From Chlorokybus atmophyticus (lineage: Eukaryota; Streptophyta; Chlorokybophyceae; Chlorokybales; Chlorokybaceae): a stretch of DNA of 64,000 bases. The DNA lies in NCBI GenBank assembly GCA_009103225.1, contig RHPI01003516.1, positions 150,458 through 214,457 of the forward strand, in the 5' to 3' direction. The notes beneath the pieces are model-generated. The model made no database searches. It saw nothing but the letters and a program-made list of their open reading frames with translations, and was not told the origin of the DNA. Positions 1 to 11,690 of this stretch are shown here, piece by piece. Numbering within the stretch: the stretch's first letter is position 1; every line of letters starts with the position of its first letter. The translations under genes were made by a program, and so were the position numbers.

Positions 1-740
1 ATGTGGTAGTGCGCGTTAAGAAAACAAAGAAGCGCCCCCTTGATGTAGATCTTTCAAATGTGCTATCCACTAGGCAACGGAAGGTGCGGCGGTAAATGCT
101 TGTTTCTGCTTTTTGAGTGAGTACTATAGTCGATGTATTGCACATCTCAGGTGGATAGTGACACACCAGCAACGCTCAAAAGTAGGCAGTCGAGTGGGGT
201 GAGATTTGCGCTTTACATATTGCAGCATGTTGCCATGGTGGTGGTTTCCATTATTAAGCTTCAAATGGACGCCATGTTGTTAGCAAGTAAGTGTTGTGGT
301 TCTGTAATTGTTGTTTGAGTTTTTTAATGGTGTTGGTATTGATGTTGTGTTTGTAGAACAACACCAGCTTGTGGATCGTTCCATTGCGGTTGGCATACGT
401 TTGCTCTGGTAAGCTTTTGTTGCTGTGCTTTGTGGTTTGTGACATTGTATAGTTATTCACGTTGGTTGGCAGCAATCGATGTGGAGGGAGTATTGAAGAT
501 GTTCATTGCACCTGTACAATGTGTAAAGGCTTTGACATTTGTGCACAGTGCTTCTTGCACGGTTGTAGTTCATCTTGTCTAGCGGTTTGCAATGATGCTA
601 GCCATGTTGGTGGAGTTTGTGTGCAGCGACTTTTTCGGTTAGATCTTGCTGCCTTACAGTTGAAAGTCTGCCAATATATAATCACTCCTATCGTCCTTGG
701 TGTTCACGAGGTAAACTGATGTGTATTCGGCCCATATCTC

Positions 741-900
741 TGCTCTTGCCCCTACCCCTTCCCTTTCCCTATCCCTGCCCCTGCATCTGCCTTTGTCCCT
801 ATCCCTATCCCTATTCCTGTCCCTATCCCTATTCCTATCCCTATCCCTATCTATCTCTAGCCCTATCCCTATTTTATCCTTATCCCTATCCCTGCTGTAA
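741..900 (+). repeat. CCCTAT-type minisatellite in an intron of the JmjC gene
   Basis: Degenerate hexamer array (CCCTAT with CCCTGC, CCTTTC and TTCCTG variants). The stretch 761-815 is the reverse complement of about 1950-2007 in the later GGGATA array. Long Pro/Tyr open frames here are simple-repeat artefacts. Confidence 0.9.
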
Positions 901-1925
901 TTTTGAAGGTTGTATGTATTGTCTTATACTTACTTTTGTTCTGTTTGTACAGGGTTGCGAGCAATGTGCGGAGATTCGTTCGAGTCGCACATTTTCACCA
1001 GGATATGGGTATAGTGTGTGTGATGCGTGCTGTTGGTTGAGTTTGTGGATAGTTATTGTTTATGTCGCAGAGATGTTATCGTGCATTTTCATTGGGAGCA
1101 TGCGGCAGTGCAACCTATCTACTTACCTGTGTATGCAACCAGTGTGGTAAGGGTTTCATGTTGTGTATATTCCGCCATTGCATATGTTTTGTTTTGCTGG
1201 TTTTGTGAAGCTTTTTATGTTTGTTTATAGGACTACGATGTGTGGCGTGTCCGAGCAGTCAAGCTCAAGAAAGGTGAGTACTGGACCCGTCACAGAGTCC
1301 ATATTTTGTGACGCTGTTGACGTATCTTTATTTTATCGTGCGTAAACAAGGCGAGATTGAACCATTTTCAATGGCATTGGCAACGTGGACATCCTATTGT
1401 TGTGGAGGATATTAGGGGACGCGGTGAATCTAGATGCTCATGGAGTGTGCGCAGCTTACGAAACGATATCTCGAGCATTTCTCCCTCTGTTGTTGTGTTG
1501 GATTGTGATGGCTGGTGTGAGGTACGGCTGTTAATCAGCAAGTTGTTATGCTAACATTGTGAATGTTTGCTTATTAATTGCATTATGTTCAGGTCAAGAT
1601 GACAACTGAGGAGTTCTTTCAAGGTTTTGTGCATGGATATTACAGCGATGACCACACAAAGAAGTTTTTCAAGCTCAAAGACTGGCCGCCTAAGGTACAT
1701 TGGATACTGAGATTGGGTATGCAAGTTACTGATGAGTTGCTACTGTTAGGCCTCCTTGCAAGATGTATTGCCTGAGCTCTATGCAGATTTCATTGACATG
1801 CTGCCATTGCATGAGTACACGCACCCCAATGGTGAATGAAATCTGGCCAATTATGTACCCAAGGTATTTGAATTCTTTTTTGTTTATATCGTTGTTGATT
1901 GTGTTGAATGCAAGTTTTTCCTGGC

Positions 1926-2310
1926 AGGGATAGGGATAGGGATAGGGATAGGGATAGGGATAGGGATAGGGACAAAGGCAGATGCAGGGGCAGGGATAGG
2001 GAAAGGGATAGGGATAGGGATAGAGATAGGGATAGGGATAGGGATAGGGATAGGGATAGGGATAAAGATAGAGATAGGGATAGGGATAGGGATAGTGACA
2101 GGGGTAGGGGTAGGGGTAGGGGTAGGGATAGGGATAAGATCGGGAGAAAAATAGGGATAGGATTAGGGATAGTGATAGGGATAGAGATAGAAACCGGGAT
2201 AGGGATAGGGATAGAGACAGGGGTAGGGATAGAGATAGGGATAGGAATAGGGGCAGGGGCAGGGGCAGGGATAGAGGCAGGGGCAAGGGCAGGGATAGAG
2301 CTTAGGCTAG
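1926..2310 (+). repeat. GGGATA-type minisatellite in a later intron of the JmjC gene
   Basis: About 385 bp of GGGATA hexamers with GGGGTA, AGAGATA and GGGGCA variants, filling the intron between the NYVPK exon (ending 1863) and the DLGPKFYIGYG exon (starting 2439). It is oriented opposite to the 741-900 array. It does not match the plant TTTAGGG or Chlamydomonas TTTTAGGG telomere unit. Confidence 0.9.
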
Positions 2311-3077
2311 GGATGGTGATTGGTACTGGGGAGTGGTGGGCAGTATTGTGGGTGTAGTGGTTGTGATAGGTATAGGCGATAGGAATCAGGCATAGTCCAT
2401 GAAGCTTCTTCATAAATGTTTGTTGATGTTGTGCGCAGGAACATATTCCCGCAGATTTAGGTCCCAAGTTTTACATCGGCTATGGCTGTGAAGAGGAACA
2501 TGAGGTGGGGAATTCTGTTACACATTTACATTGTGATATGTCTGATGCGGTAAGTGAGTGGTGGTGATTGGTGGAAGCTGTTTGCATCAATGCATGATCA
2601 TTTTTAAGCATTACTGACAGCCTTGATTGTTGTTGGCAGGTTAATGTTTTGTTGTTCACTCGGGATCCCTGTGGTGATGAAGCGCGTGCAGCCAACAAGT
2701 TGGTAAAGCCAGTTCGTATGCAACATCAGGTGTGTATATATGGGTCTATAACTTTTTTCTTCATATATATTGTAGTCGTTTGTTAATTACGTCTTTAGGT
2801 TGATATTGGTGGAGCTGTGTGGGATATTTTCCAGCGGCAAGATATCAACAAGATGGCTGTAAGCTAGACAACCAAGCTTACATATTAGCAATGTGTATAG
2901 CTTACGCGCTGCTTGCTAAAGTAGACATGTGTAGTCTGGCTGGTATAAAGGCCAACAGAATTAACAAGTTGTTGGTTCGGGTGAAACCCCTTTGCAAGCC
3001 TTATGTGCACGCCTTGTGTGCATGTTTTGGTGCATGTGTATGCTGTAGTTGGCCAACGCTAGCTCGGTGTTCAACGG

Positions 3078-3757
3078 ACAAAGCCTTGAAGGGGCTGGAC
3101 TTCGCGCGATGCTGCATTGACGACATTCTCATCTTCAGTCGCAGTAACGACGAGCACCTGCAGCACATCGAGGAAGTGCTGGAAAGACTCAAGGGGGTGG
3201 GCATGACAGTGCACCTCGACAAGTGCACCTTTTTCACTCGCAAGGTACCCTACCTAGGGCACATGATTGTGCCCCACGGTGTGTACGTACATTAGGCAAA
3301 AGTGGAGGCTTTGGCGGCTATCCCTGCTCCCACAGACCTTACGCGTTTGTGTGCCTTTCTGGGCCTTGCCAACTACTATCGCCGGTTCGTGAAGGACTTT
3401 GCAAAGATCGCGCGACCCCTCAACGAGCTTCTGAAGACGGAGGTGGAGTTTGCGTGGAAGGAGACACAACAGCAGGTGTTTGAGGAGCTAAAGGGCAGGC
3501 TCACCACCGCTCCCATCCTGCAACGTCCTGACTACAACAAGCCCTTCATCCTCCACACCGACTGGAGCAAGCTTGGGATGGGGGCTGTGCTGGTACAGCA
3601 CGATGAGAACAATAAGGAGCGGGTGGTGTCGTACGCCAGCCGAAGCAACAACAGCGCCGAGGTTAACTACAGCAGCTACGAGGGGGAGTGCCTCGTTGCA
3701 GCATGGGCTATCTCCTTCTTCAGACCTTTCCTCTTCGGTCGACAATTTCAGCTGATT
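3078..3757 (+). pseudogene. Gypsy-C left half: Ty3/gypsy reverse transcriptase/RNase H fragment
   Basis: Open-frame match to the RT of Gypsy-A (24250-24930): KALKGLDFARC, YLGHMIVPHGVYV, GLANYYRRFVKDFAKIARPL, FILHTDWSKLGMGAVLVQHD and SYEGECL. It starts abruptly inside the RT at 3078, so it is 5'-truncated. At 3293-3295 it has TAG where Gypsy-A has CAG (after GVYV), one of the direct TAG/Gln correspondences in this window. It stops at 3757 (QFQLI), exactly where the DNA transposon begins; the frame resumes at 45878 (TDGQPLRWLM). In the pre-insertion allele these two pieces were contiguous. Confidence 0.88.
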
Positions 3758-3801
3758 CACCAGTAATTCTGGACTCCTCGAATTTTTAAAAATTCAGCGC
3801 A
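3758..3801 (+). repeat. Left terminal inverted repeat of the giant DNA transposon
   Basis: Begins CACCAGTAATTCTGG and pairs with the reverse complement of 45825-45868, which begins CATTGGTAATTTTGAG. Both share GTAATT, CGAATTT and AAAATTCA blocks at the same spacing. Confidence 0.75.
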
Positions 3802-3889
3802 TTTGCCCTGAATACTCATCTGTTTTATGTGTGAACTCGCCACTTGCGTGGCTGCAGAGGTCGCTGTTACAATTGCTGATTATCCAGGC

Positions 3890-4450
3890 CAAATGCCCTG
3901 AATACAAGCAATGGATATTCACACGTTTTGGTCATGAATAATTGTAGTTGTCCATCTCGCACACAACCTCCTACATGTGAGTAGTTATTCACTCGCAACA
4001 GAACTGCGTATTCAGTCTTCTTAGGTATACATGGTCCTGGACTTGTACCAAGGCACCAAGTGATTATTCATACTTTGTGTGCGTGAATATTTACAGCGCC
4101 TGCTCTCAAACTAGGTCCTCCTTATAGGTAATTATTCACACGCATATTGGCTTAATGTTCACACATACTAAAGCTGTTTCAACAGCACATGTACCATACT
4201 AGCGAGTGATTATTCATACGATTTGTGATTGAATAATACAGCATATCTGCTCTCACACATAGTCCTATACATGAGTGGTTATTCACCCATAGTATGGTTG
4301 AACACTGCTGCCTTTGGTTGATTTTTCACGCGAATTATAATTGAATAATACAGCACTTTTGCTCACACACACAGTCCTACATATAAGTGGTTATTCACTC
4401 ACGGTTTGGTTGAATAATCACTGCATCTTGCTATCGTCAACAGCTGTGAC
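3890..4450. repeat. Left subterminal repeat array (TTATTCAC / GAATAAT motif)
   Basis: About eight copies of a TTATTCAC-like core, most followed some 20 bp later by GAATAAT or GAATATT, within 560 bp of non-coding DNA. Subterminal repeats of this kind are the binding sites of TNPA-type proteins in known CACTA elements. The matching array at the other end is 45260-45830. Confidence 0.75.
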
Positions 4451-4544
4451 ATAGCATAGCTGTGACATAGCACATAGCAATCAGTCCAGCCTGTGAATTT
4501 GGACAGCAATGTCAGCTGAATGGCAGCTGACTTGAACAACAAAT

Positions 4545-7093
4545 TCACTGATGTCTACAATGTATCTCTGCTACCTACTTCTTGCTGCCTCGACCACGCC
4601 CACCGCGCCCACCCCGCCCACCCCGGCTGCCCTTCCCACGGCCCCTCCCGTGCTGTGTGGTTGTGCCTTCCTTTGCTGGCTCCCTTACCTTGATACTCTT
4701 CAGCAACCAAAGAGGCCAAAGTAGCAACAAACCCGGCTCGCACTCTGCGCATACATAAACCACACATGAAATCAGGTGAGCTGACTTGCACAATGTTGAA
4801 ACTGTTCATGCAATCGCATGCACACAAACGCGTTCACCTTTCAAGTGGGTCACTTGCACTCCAACCCCATCACGCTTGAAGCTAATTGGCAGAGGCAAAA
4901 CCTCTTCTTCCCCTGGTCCGGGATGTCTGGTCCTAGTGATGGGAAGACTGCGGCTGAACTGGACCACCATGTTGCCCTCTCGAATCTTCTTGCCATGAAA
5001 CTTGTTGACAGGATTGATGTCGCTTACGTGCGCCTCCCCTACTGGTTCTTTGCGCCCGTTAATGAACAGTTGGACTTCACTGCCAACCTTCATCGTCGGT
5101 GCGGTGTCATCCTTGTCGCTCAGCTCTTCCTGCGCACGCAAGTGACAAACACATCAAGAGGTACACACATACACAGATGTGATCTCTCATACAGCGCTTG
5201 CGAAGCGACCTGCCTTCTGCGAGTCGCTGTTGTTGGGGCTGTCCCCCTCGCCGTCCGGGGCGCTGTCCTTGGCGCCATCTTCACCGCTATTCTCGCTTCT
5301 ATCTGTCTCAGGCATTTTTGAATACGTTGGCTCATCCTGCGCGACAAGGTGACACGACGTGTTAACAAGCTTACAACCGTCACGCAACGAATGCGTGCCT
5401 GCTGCAGGTGACAGTTTGTGTGCAGCCAGAAGAACGTATGAAGCCCATAAGATCAAGTACATGGTGCTTTCATACCTCCTTTTGATTGCCGCTCTTCTTT
5501 TCTAACACCGTCTCCTGCTTGCCAGTCGAGTGGCCTGCCTTATGAGACTTGTAGGGAGCCGGTATCGAGCGAATAGTTTTGTTTGTTTTCTTTTTGGGGG
5601 GGCTTGACACCTCATCCTCCTGCCAACAGCATGAAGTCAGATGGTGAGCCACAACTCAGTGCATTGCCGCTCTATCAAGTCCAATGCTGCGTACCTCACC
5701 AAACACTTTGCGCTTCCCCGAGCTGCTGTCACGCACATCAGCACCCTGCTTGGCACGTGCCTGAACACAACAGTCATGAACGATCATGAACACATGTTTA
5801 GCAAAGTACAATGAGGAGCGGCTTCTGACCTGTGAACCAGTAGCAGGAGAACTTGAGGGTTGTGGTGCAGTGCCTTCCTTGTTACCTATCACATACACAA
5901 GGCACCAATCACAAAAGCCTGCATATACACACAGTACTCCAGCAGCTGCCTGCGCGCGCAAGACGCGGCTCACGCTGCGAGGTGCCATTTCTGTCATCGC
6001 TGGCGTTGCTGGCGGGATGTGAACGCATGGGCGCCGTGCAATTACAAGGGGTCATCATACATACCACACAACCTGCATACATAAGGCACCATTGAACACA
6101 AAGCATCGTTCTCAACACGACATTAACAAAGCCAACTTTGTGCAAGCTGTAGGTCACCCTCTGAGGTGGCATCCTCGTCGTCGCTGGCTAGATTGTACTT
6201 CTTTGGACTTCTTGGGCTTCTTCTTGTTGGCTTTCCATCAAGCACATGGCAAAGGCACTCAAGACATGCACATCGCACAAACACCTTAGTCACTACATGA
6301 CACACACCTTGTTGTTCTTGTCGCTAGGCCCTCCCCTGCGCCTTGGCACAAAGCCCCCCGCGCATGCCTTCTCCATCATCTCCTTGTAACGCTTTCGACT
6401 CTTTTCTTTCTGCTTCTCTTCGTGCTTGGGGTTGCTGTATCCCTTTTTGTTGCCCAAATACTGTTGAATCTTCAAACGCGCCTACCCACCAATGAAGAAG
6501 TTGTGAAGGCCAACACATGTAAAGCAAACTCCTCCCAGCTCAGACAATGCTGCCATATTGCATGACGGCTCATGTAACTGTGGGAAATTGCCAACCATTT
6601 GATAGGAGAGCTCTGGATTCAGCAAATGCTAGCATTTGGTTGCAAGAGCGAACTTGAATGGGTCCTGCTTCGTTTGAGTCTTCCCCGGCATCATGCGACA
6701 GTACTCATAGCAAATCCGGCCTTTATCGGCCACCTTGGTGACCTTGCGACGATCACGGGCATGATGCTTCCCACGCCAATGTAGGACCTTCAGTGCCTAC
6801 ATAGTTTACATTGGTGCACTAGTACAACATGGGACGAAACAGACTTCGGCAGCAAGTTCTGACATTGATTGCGGATGCTTGATGCATAAGCTCACTTTTA
6901 AGGAGACCATTGTTGTGGTCTCAAGATCACGCAGGTGAACAGTCGCCTCATTGGTTTCCCACTCATGCTGCAGCTGCTCATCAGAAAGACCACCAGCATT
7001 CTTCCCCCATATCTCTTCGTCCAAATTCTCCCATCCTTCCCTGCAGTTGCTGGACCGCCCGCCCAACGTGGTGCCTGACATGATGATGCCCTC
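4545..7093 (-). CDS. TNP1/TNPA-like accessory protein of the DNA transposon
   Basis: Multi-exon minus-strand gene. The largest exon (7093-6308, after an acceptor CTACAG) reads from EGIIMSGTTLGG through RGKHHARDRRKV and YEYCRMMPGKTQTKQDPFKF to YSNPKHEEKQKEKSRKRYKE. It crosses TAA (6806-6808) and TAG (6797-6799, 6629-6631, 6482-6484), but no TGA. Short acidic or basic exons follow in 6250-5150 (KKYNLASDDEDATSE; SSPPKKKTNK; SNNSDSQKA-like). An exon ending 4838 (KVGSEVQLFINGRKEP, then KFHGKKIREGNMVVQF, VLPLPISFKRDGVG) resembles the C-terminal domain of TNP1/En-Spm proteins. The last exon is RGG-rich (GRGRGKGSRGGRGG) and ends at TGA 4545-4547 after one TAG at 4575. Expected role: nuclear binding of the subterminal repeats. 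The role rests on one weak domain match plus location; exon borders in the middle are approximate. Confidence 0.55.
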
Positions 7094-8850
7094 CTGTAGA
7101 TAGATCAAGCTTGCTTTACAAGTCAGTTGCAATTGCAACCCTAATCAACCTCAAGTCTTGGTTGACTCAAGTGACTGCAGGTTGTAAGCCATGTGGACTT
7201 GCTTGTTGACTTGTCACAGCAAGCAAACCATGTACCTTGCAAAAGAAGTGTCTCTCAGCTGCTTGCACAAAGGCGTGCTTGTGAACTTGTCAAACAGGCA
7301 CCCAGCAAACCAAACACCCAGTACCTTGTAGAGTAGAAGCTTCTTCAGCTTCTTTCCAGCTGAACACGACAAAAAGTAAGCCTAACGGCAAGCTAGCAGG
7401 CAAATGGCATGTGCATGCACAAACATGTGCTTGTGAACTTGTCAAACAGGCACACTGTAAGCCAAACACCCAGTACCTTGTAGAGTAGAAGCTGCTTCAG
7501 CTTCTTGCCAGGTGAACACGACAAAGGTAAGCCTAACAGCAAGCTAGCAGGCAAATGGCAGCCCAGAATGCTAGCGGCACAATACCATGCTGTATTTGCT
7601 AATTGCAACGAAGTGACCCAGCATGCAACCACTAGAAGAGCAGTGCGATAAGACAAGATCCATGTGGGCAGGTGATGCGCGTGCATGCATGCTTGTCTAA
7701 CGGGGTTTGGGCTAGTAGTTTAGTTAGGTAGGTAGTAAGTAAGTAGGAAGAGCACCCGGTGGTGAATGTAAGTGTTGTGTGCTGTTGTGTGTGGTGTGCA
7801 ATGCATGCCTCACATTGTGATACATGCCACAACCTCTGCATCCTATACATTGTACAGCTGACAACGCTCGCTCACCTCGCCACAGCGCCGCCGCCGCCAA
7901 CACAACCAGCAAGTACGCCGGTGCTGTGGGACAATCAGTGCAATTCCCGGTGCAGAAATCCCTGCATTTAATGGAAGTGATCATTCGGAAAATCCACATC
8001 AGCAATTGTGCTGGTCGGACACCAGTCGCGTCTCCGCTTGCTCCGACCGCAATAGGCCGCACGAGCAATTGCCGTGGAAATTGCCTTTTGTCGAAACTTT
8101 GATTGCCAAATGAACTCTATGTTTATTGGTCCATACAAACCAAGCGAAATTACATTCTCTATTTCCGATGAAATCGTCCATGTCCGAAGACGGTGTCTAT
8201 ATGGCTTACCCCAAACCATAAGTAACCATAACCCAAACATCCAATGCATGCTGGTAGTTGTGCTGCAACAATGGACCCCCCTTGTACCCATGCGCACCAT
8301 GAATGAGGCTCTAACGCGGGCGCTCCTCGCAGTCGGGCGGCGATTAGTGGGACTAGGTTAGGTCTTGACACAACCGTGGAACGGCTATGTGGACTCTGGC
8401 GATGCTCGCTATCATCAGGTATCTTTCTCGCTATTCATGGTGTGAGTTGCGTGCGCTATGTCACTCTGCATGCTACTGACTATGCATGCCACTATGCATG
8501 TGCCATACTGTTGCGCATTGTGTGTACATGCGTATGCTTTGTGTGCGATTTGGGTTGAGTTTGCCTGTGTAGTGTATATTAGGGGTATGGTACAGTGGCA
8601 GCATGCATGGTGTGGACAATGCGAATGGCATGCATCAGCACAAGCATACACACGCTTTACACATCAAATGTGCATATGTTTGTCCTTCTATGATAGGAAC
8701 GCCTATATATATGCACAGCTCTGATTGCTACCATGCAACACCCTTGCGCGTTACATGCCGTGCATGTCATGCCATGCTACTGCCTGAATGCGTGTCTAGT
8801 TCATGTCCATAACAATAGAGGCGCTGCCTATGCATTTGCATCAACTTCTG
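7094..8850. other. Non-coding stretch with a direct duplication
   Basis: No gene recognised. The segment near 7279-7410 (TTGTGAACTTGTCAAACAGG to GCTAGCAGGCAAATGGCA) is repeated at about 7430-7558, a direct duplication of roughly 150 bp. It may hold upstream exons of the minus-strand accessory gene, but none could be defined. Confidence 0.5.
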
Positions 8851-8854
8851 GCGC

Positions 8855-9277
8855 ATGTTTATAAATGAATGCGATGCAACATGCGAGTTAACCTGTAAAC
8901 TTGTTTGTCAGGTCCAATTATGCAATTGGGAGCTTTCAACTCGTGGAATTGTTCATCAGGCACCCATTGCGATTGCAGCTACTGTACAAACCGGTGTGTA
9001 TGTGGCAGTCTCCGTGCATGAGAACACTCCTTCGCCTCCTAATGCGCCTCTTCCTACTCGCACTACCATTGACTTGGGCACCAATGGCGCTGCTGGCCTG
9101 CGCATTGTGATTGAGTGCGACAACAATATTGCTGCGCGCTGGAGTGTGTTTACTGGCTCCCAAGTCCCTGCACCTGGTGCAACGCCCGGTACCAGTCTCA
9201 CACCAACTTGTAATGGAGTTTTCCCTACTCGCGACCCTCCTAGTGAACTTAGTGACTCAAGTGACTCGTCGCAATGA
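8855..9277 (+). CDS. Unrecognised 140-aa open frame
   Basis: Frame of 140 codons ending in TGA (9275-9277), with low-complexity Pro/Thr/Ser composition (HENTPSPPNAPLPTRT; SELSDSSDSSQ) and no family I recognise. Composition changes little across its ends. It could be an exon or chance open sequence. It lies inside the DNA transposon between the accessory gene and the tandem-repeat block. Confidence 0.2.
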   Translation: MFINECDATCELTCKLVCQVQLCNWELSTRGIVHQAPIAIAATVQTGVYVAVSVHENTPSPPNAPLPTRTTIDLGTNGAAGLRIVIECDNNIAARWSVFTGSQVPAPGATPGTSLTPTCNGVFPTRDPPSELSDSSDSSQ

Positions 9278-9479
9278 CCATTGGTCTACACACACTTTGT
9301 TTGCCCTATACACTCTGGTTACCGCTGAGCTGCTCTACTGGTAATTCTCCAAGTGTGGCTGTTGCTTGTGCAATTACTGATAACAGTGGAGTGTGTGCCT
9401 TTGTGCAACTTGGAGATCTAGCAGCAGATCAGCTCAGGCACAATCGCCACAATTGTGTTCACAACAACATAGTGACTTG

Positions 9480-9592
9480 CAGATTAGCTACATTACAACT
9501 ATACTACACAACAACTACCAAACTACTACCAAACTATACAACTACACAACAACAACAACTACACAACTACCAAACTACCACCAAACTATAGG
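9480..9592 (+). repeat. CAACTA / ACCAAACT low-complexity repeat
   Basis: About 110 bp composed of CTACACAACAACTACCAAACTA-like irregular trimer and hexamer units. Flanking 9600-10240 shows no recognisable gene. Confidence 0.85.
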
Positions 9593-10410
9593 CCTTGTGC
9601 AAGGATGACGCAAAGATCTGACCTTGCACTTTGTATTACCTCATGGCCATAACACAGCCTGCAAGGCAAAGCGGGTTGCGCTCAAAACTGTTGGACACAA
9701 ATCAGGCATGCAAGCGCCTAACACTGGCAGTAGAATTGCCCAAACATGCTGTTGGAAAAACCCCTCACAACTGCACTCGCATATGCACAAATACAAGGTA
9801 TGTTTGCGCAGCAGAAGAAGTGAACACGGACTTTTGCGACACACGCGCGCATACACACACATGAGGGCTTGCAATCAACTGCCCCAGCTGACTGGACACC
9901 ATACACACACATGCACATTCATGTGATACGCATGCAAGGATGCATGTATCTGTCCCTGTTGTCGCTGGAGCTCTTGCCAACTTCTTGGGCACCGTTACTG
10001 GCGGTGTCCTGCAAACACGCTGCAGGCAATGCTCAACCTGTTGATAGCAGCTGTAAGAATGCCAAGACACCCAAAACACAGAGCCAAATACTCTGATCCG
10101 AGTCTCATCCACAAACACACCATGCCTGGCATGCGAGCTCTGGTTTGCCTGCTGTCTTGAAAGCAGCCGGCTGGATCATCATACCCTCTGTTGAATGCAA
10201 GCATCTGAGTCAAGACCAAATACCTACCTCATGTTCGACGATTACTACACTGGACCTAAAGCGACCGGCCATTGATGAATGGTAGTTGTGTACCTGTGGA
10301 TCACACACCGTAGTAAACAAACAGTAGAGTCAGAAATAGAGCAGGGAAATAATTTTTGAGAGACACAATGCTAGCGCAAGCACACACAGAAAGAACACCT
10401 TTGCCGCAAG

Positions 10411-10985
10411 GCCACTGAGGGGTTATGCCCAAGGCTGCCCCAGCGGCTTGCAGCAAACACCTTTTTGCCGCAGCACATGCAAGGCCACTGAGGGGTTATG
10501 CCCAAAGCTGCCCCAGCGGCTTGCAACAAACACCTTTTGTGCCGCAGCACAGGTAAGGCCACTGAGGGGTTATGCACAAGGCTGCCCCAGCGGCTTGCAG
10601 CCAACACCTTTTTGCTGCAGCACAGGTAAGGCCACTGAGGGGTTATGCACAAGGCTGCCCCAGCGGCTTGCAGCCAACACCTTTTTGCCGCAGCACAGGC
10701 AAGGCCACTGAGGGATTATGCACAAGGCTGCCCCAGCGGCTTGCAGCAAACAACTTTTGTGCCGCAGCACAGGTAAGGCCACTGAGGGGTTATGCACAAG
10801 GCTGCCCCAGCGGCTTGCAGCCAACACCTTTTTGCCGCAGCACAGGCAAGGCCACTGAGGGATTATGCACAAGGCTGCCCCAGCGGCTTGCAGCAAACAA
10901 CTTTTGTGCCGCAGCACAGGTAAGGCCACTGAGGGGTTATGCACAAGGCTGCCCCAGCGGCTTGCAGCAAACACAGCACGCACAG
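10411..10985 (+). repeat. 73-bp tandem repeat, array 1 (eight units)
   Basis: GCCACTGAGGGGTTATGC recurs at 10411, 10484, 10558, 10631, 10704, 10778, 10851 and 10924, a 73-74 bp period. Each unit contains CTGCCCCAGCGGCTTGCAGC and GCCGCAGCACAGG, which can pair locally. Alternate units differ in blocks (CAACTTTTGTG versus CACCTTTTTG), indicating a two-unit higher-order pattern. Open frames through it on both strands are by-products of the repeat. Confidence 0.92.
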
Positions 10986-11328
10986 CACGCACACACATGC
11001 ATGGCATGCACAAGGAAGCACGGCATGCACGTGTCTGCTTTGTAGCCGCTAGCGCTCCAGCATCGCCGCCGCCGCCGCCGCCGACATTGCCTAAAACCTG
11101 CATGCGAACTGGCTGCTGTAACTCCAAAACCCTAAGTCCATGACCTAAGTCCATAGACCTAAAGCGATCGGCCATCGCTGAATGGTAGCTGTTTACCTGT
11201 ACATGTAGATCACACACCGTAGTTAACCAACAGTAGAATCAAAAATGGAGCAAGGAAATGACTCTTGAGAGACACAATGCTAGCGCAAGCACACAGAAAG
11301 AACACCTTTTTGCTGCAGCACATGCAAG

Positions 11329-11690
11329 GCCACTTAAGGGTTATGCACAAGGTTGCCCCAGCGGCTTGCAGCAAACACCTTTTTGCCGCAGCACAGGCAA
11401 GGCCACTGAGGGGTTATGCCCAAGGCTGCCCCAGCGGCTTGCAGCAAACACCTTTTTGCCGCAGCACAGACAAGGCCACTGAGGGGTTATGCACAAGGCT
11501 GCCCCAGCGGCTTGCAGCCAACACCTTCTTGCCGCAGCACAGGCAAGGCCACTGAGGGATTATGCACAAGGTTGCCCCAGCGGCTTGCAGCAAACCCCTT
11601 TTTGTCGCAGCATAGGTAAGGCCACTGAGGGGTTATGCACAAGGCTGCCCCAGCGGCTTGCAGCAAACACAGCACGCACAGCACGCACAC
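11329..11690 (+). repeat. 73-bp tandem repeat, array 2 (five units)
   Basis: Same unit as array 1, with GCCACTGAGG at 11402, 11475, 11548 and 11621 and a variant at 11329. Its left flank (11154-11290) copies 10250-10380 and its right flank (11690-11780, ending in a GCC-rich run) copies 10985-11090. The whole block, flanks plus array, is therefore a tandem segmental duplication with different unit counts. Confidence 0.9.

Larger units (their letters stand above)
358..2858 (+). pseudogene. KDM3/IBM1-type JmjC histone demethylase, 3'-truncated gene fragment
   Basis: Exons joinable at GT-AG borders lie at about 358-410, 473-585, 1232-1274, 1351-1521, 1593-1694, 1750-1863, 2439-2549, 2640-2729 and 2799-2858. 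In order they encode a Cys-rich zinc segment (CNRCGGSIEDVHCTC, then CKGFDICAQC), HFQWHWQRGHPIVV, LDCDGWCEV, FFKLKDWPPK, DLGPKFYIGYG, LHCDMSDAVN and AVWDIFQRQD. This is the signature order of plant IBM1/JMJ25 and animal KDM3 proteins, nuclear Fe(II)/2-oxoglutarate enzymes that remove H3K9me1/2. The HCD triplet supplies two of the three iron ligands; the exon with the distal His is absent. An in-frame TGA (1837-1839) interrupts the exon between HPNGE and NLANYVP. After a good GTAAGC donor at 2859 the sequence enters a gypsy fragment at 3078, so the gene appears cut off. Exons before 358 are unresolved. Family call is firm; whether an intact allele exists is unknown. Confidence 0.78.

Noticed and set aside
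1926-2310. GGGATA array as an interstitial telomere
   Set aside because: The unit does not match plant (TTTAGGG), Chlamydomonas (TTTTAGGG) or TTAGGG telomeres and the array is degenerate.
1726-2467. Long open frames (186, 225 and 149 codons) of Pro-Tyr, Leu-Ser or Asp-Arg repeats
   Set aside because: They are translations of the GGGATA array in three frames and lie in an intron of the JmjC gene.
8376-8724. Short overlapping frames on both strands at 8.4-8.8 kb
   Set aside because: Rich in GCATGC-type words giving Cys/His/Met peptides on both strands; no conserved motif.
10411-11690. 73-bp periodic arrays as CRISPR
   Set aside because: No unique spacers between conserved repeats; units are contiguous and the genome is eukaryotic.
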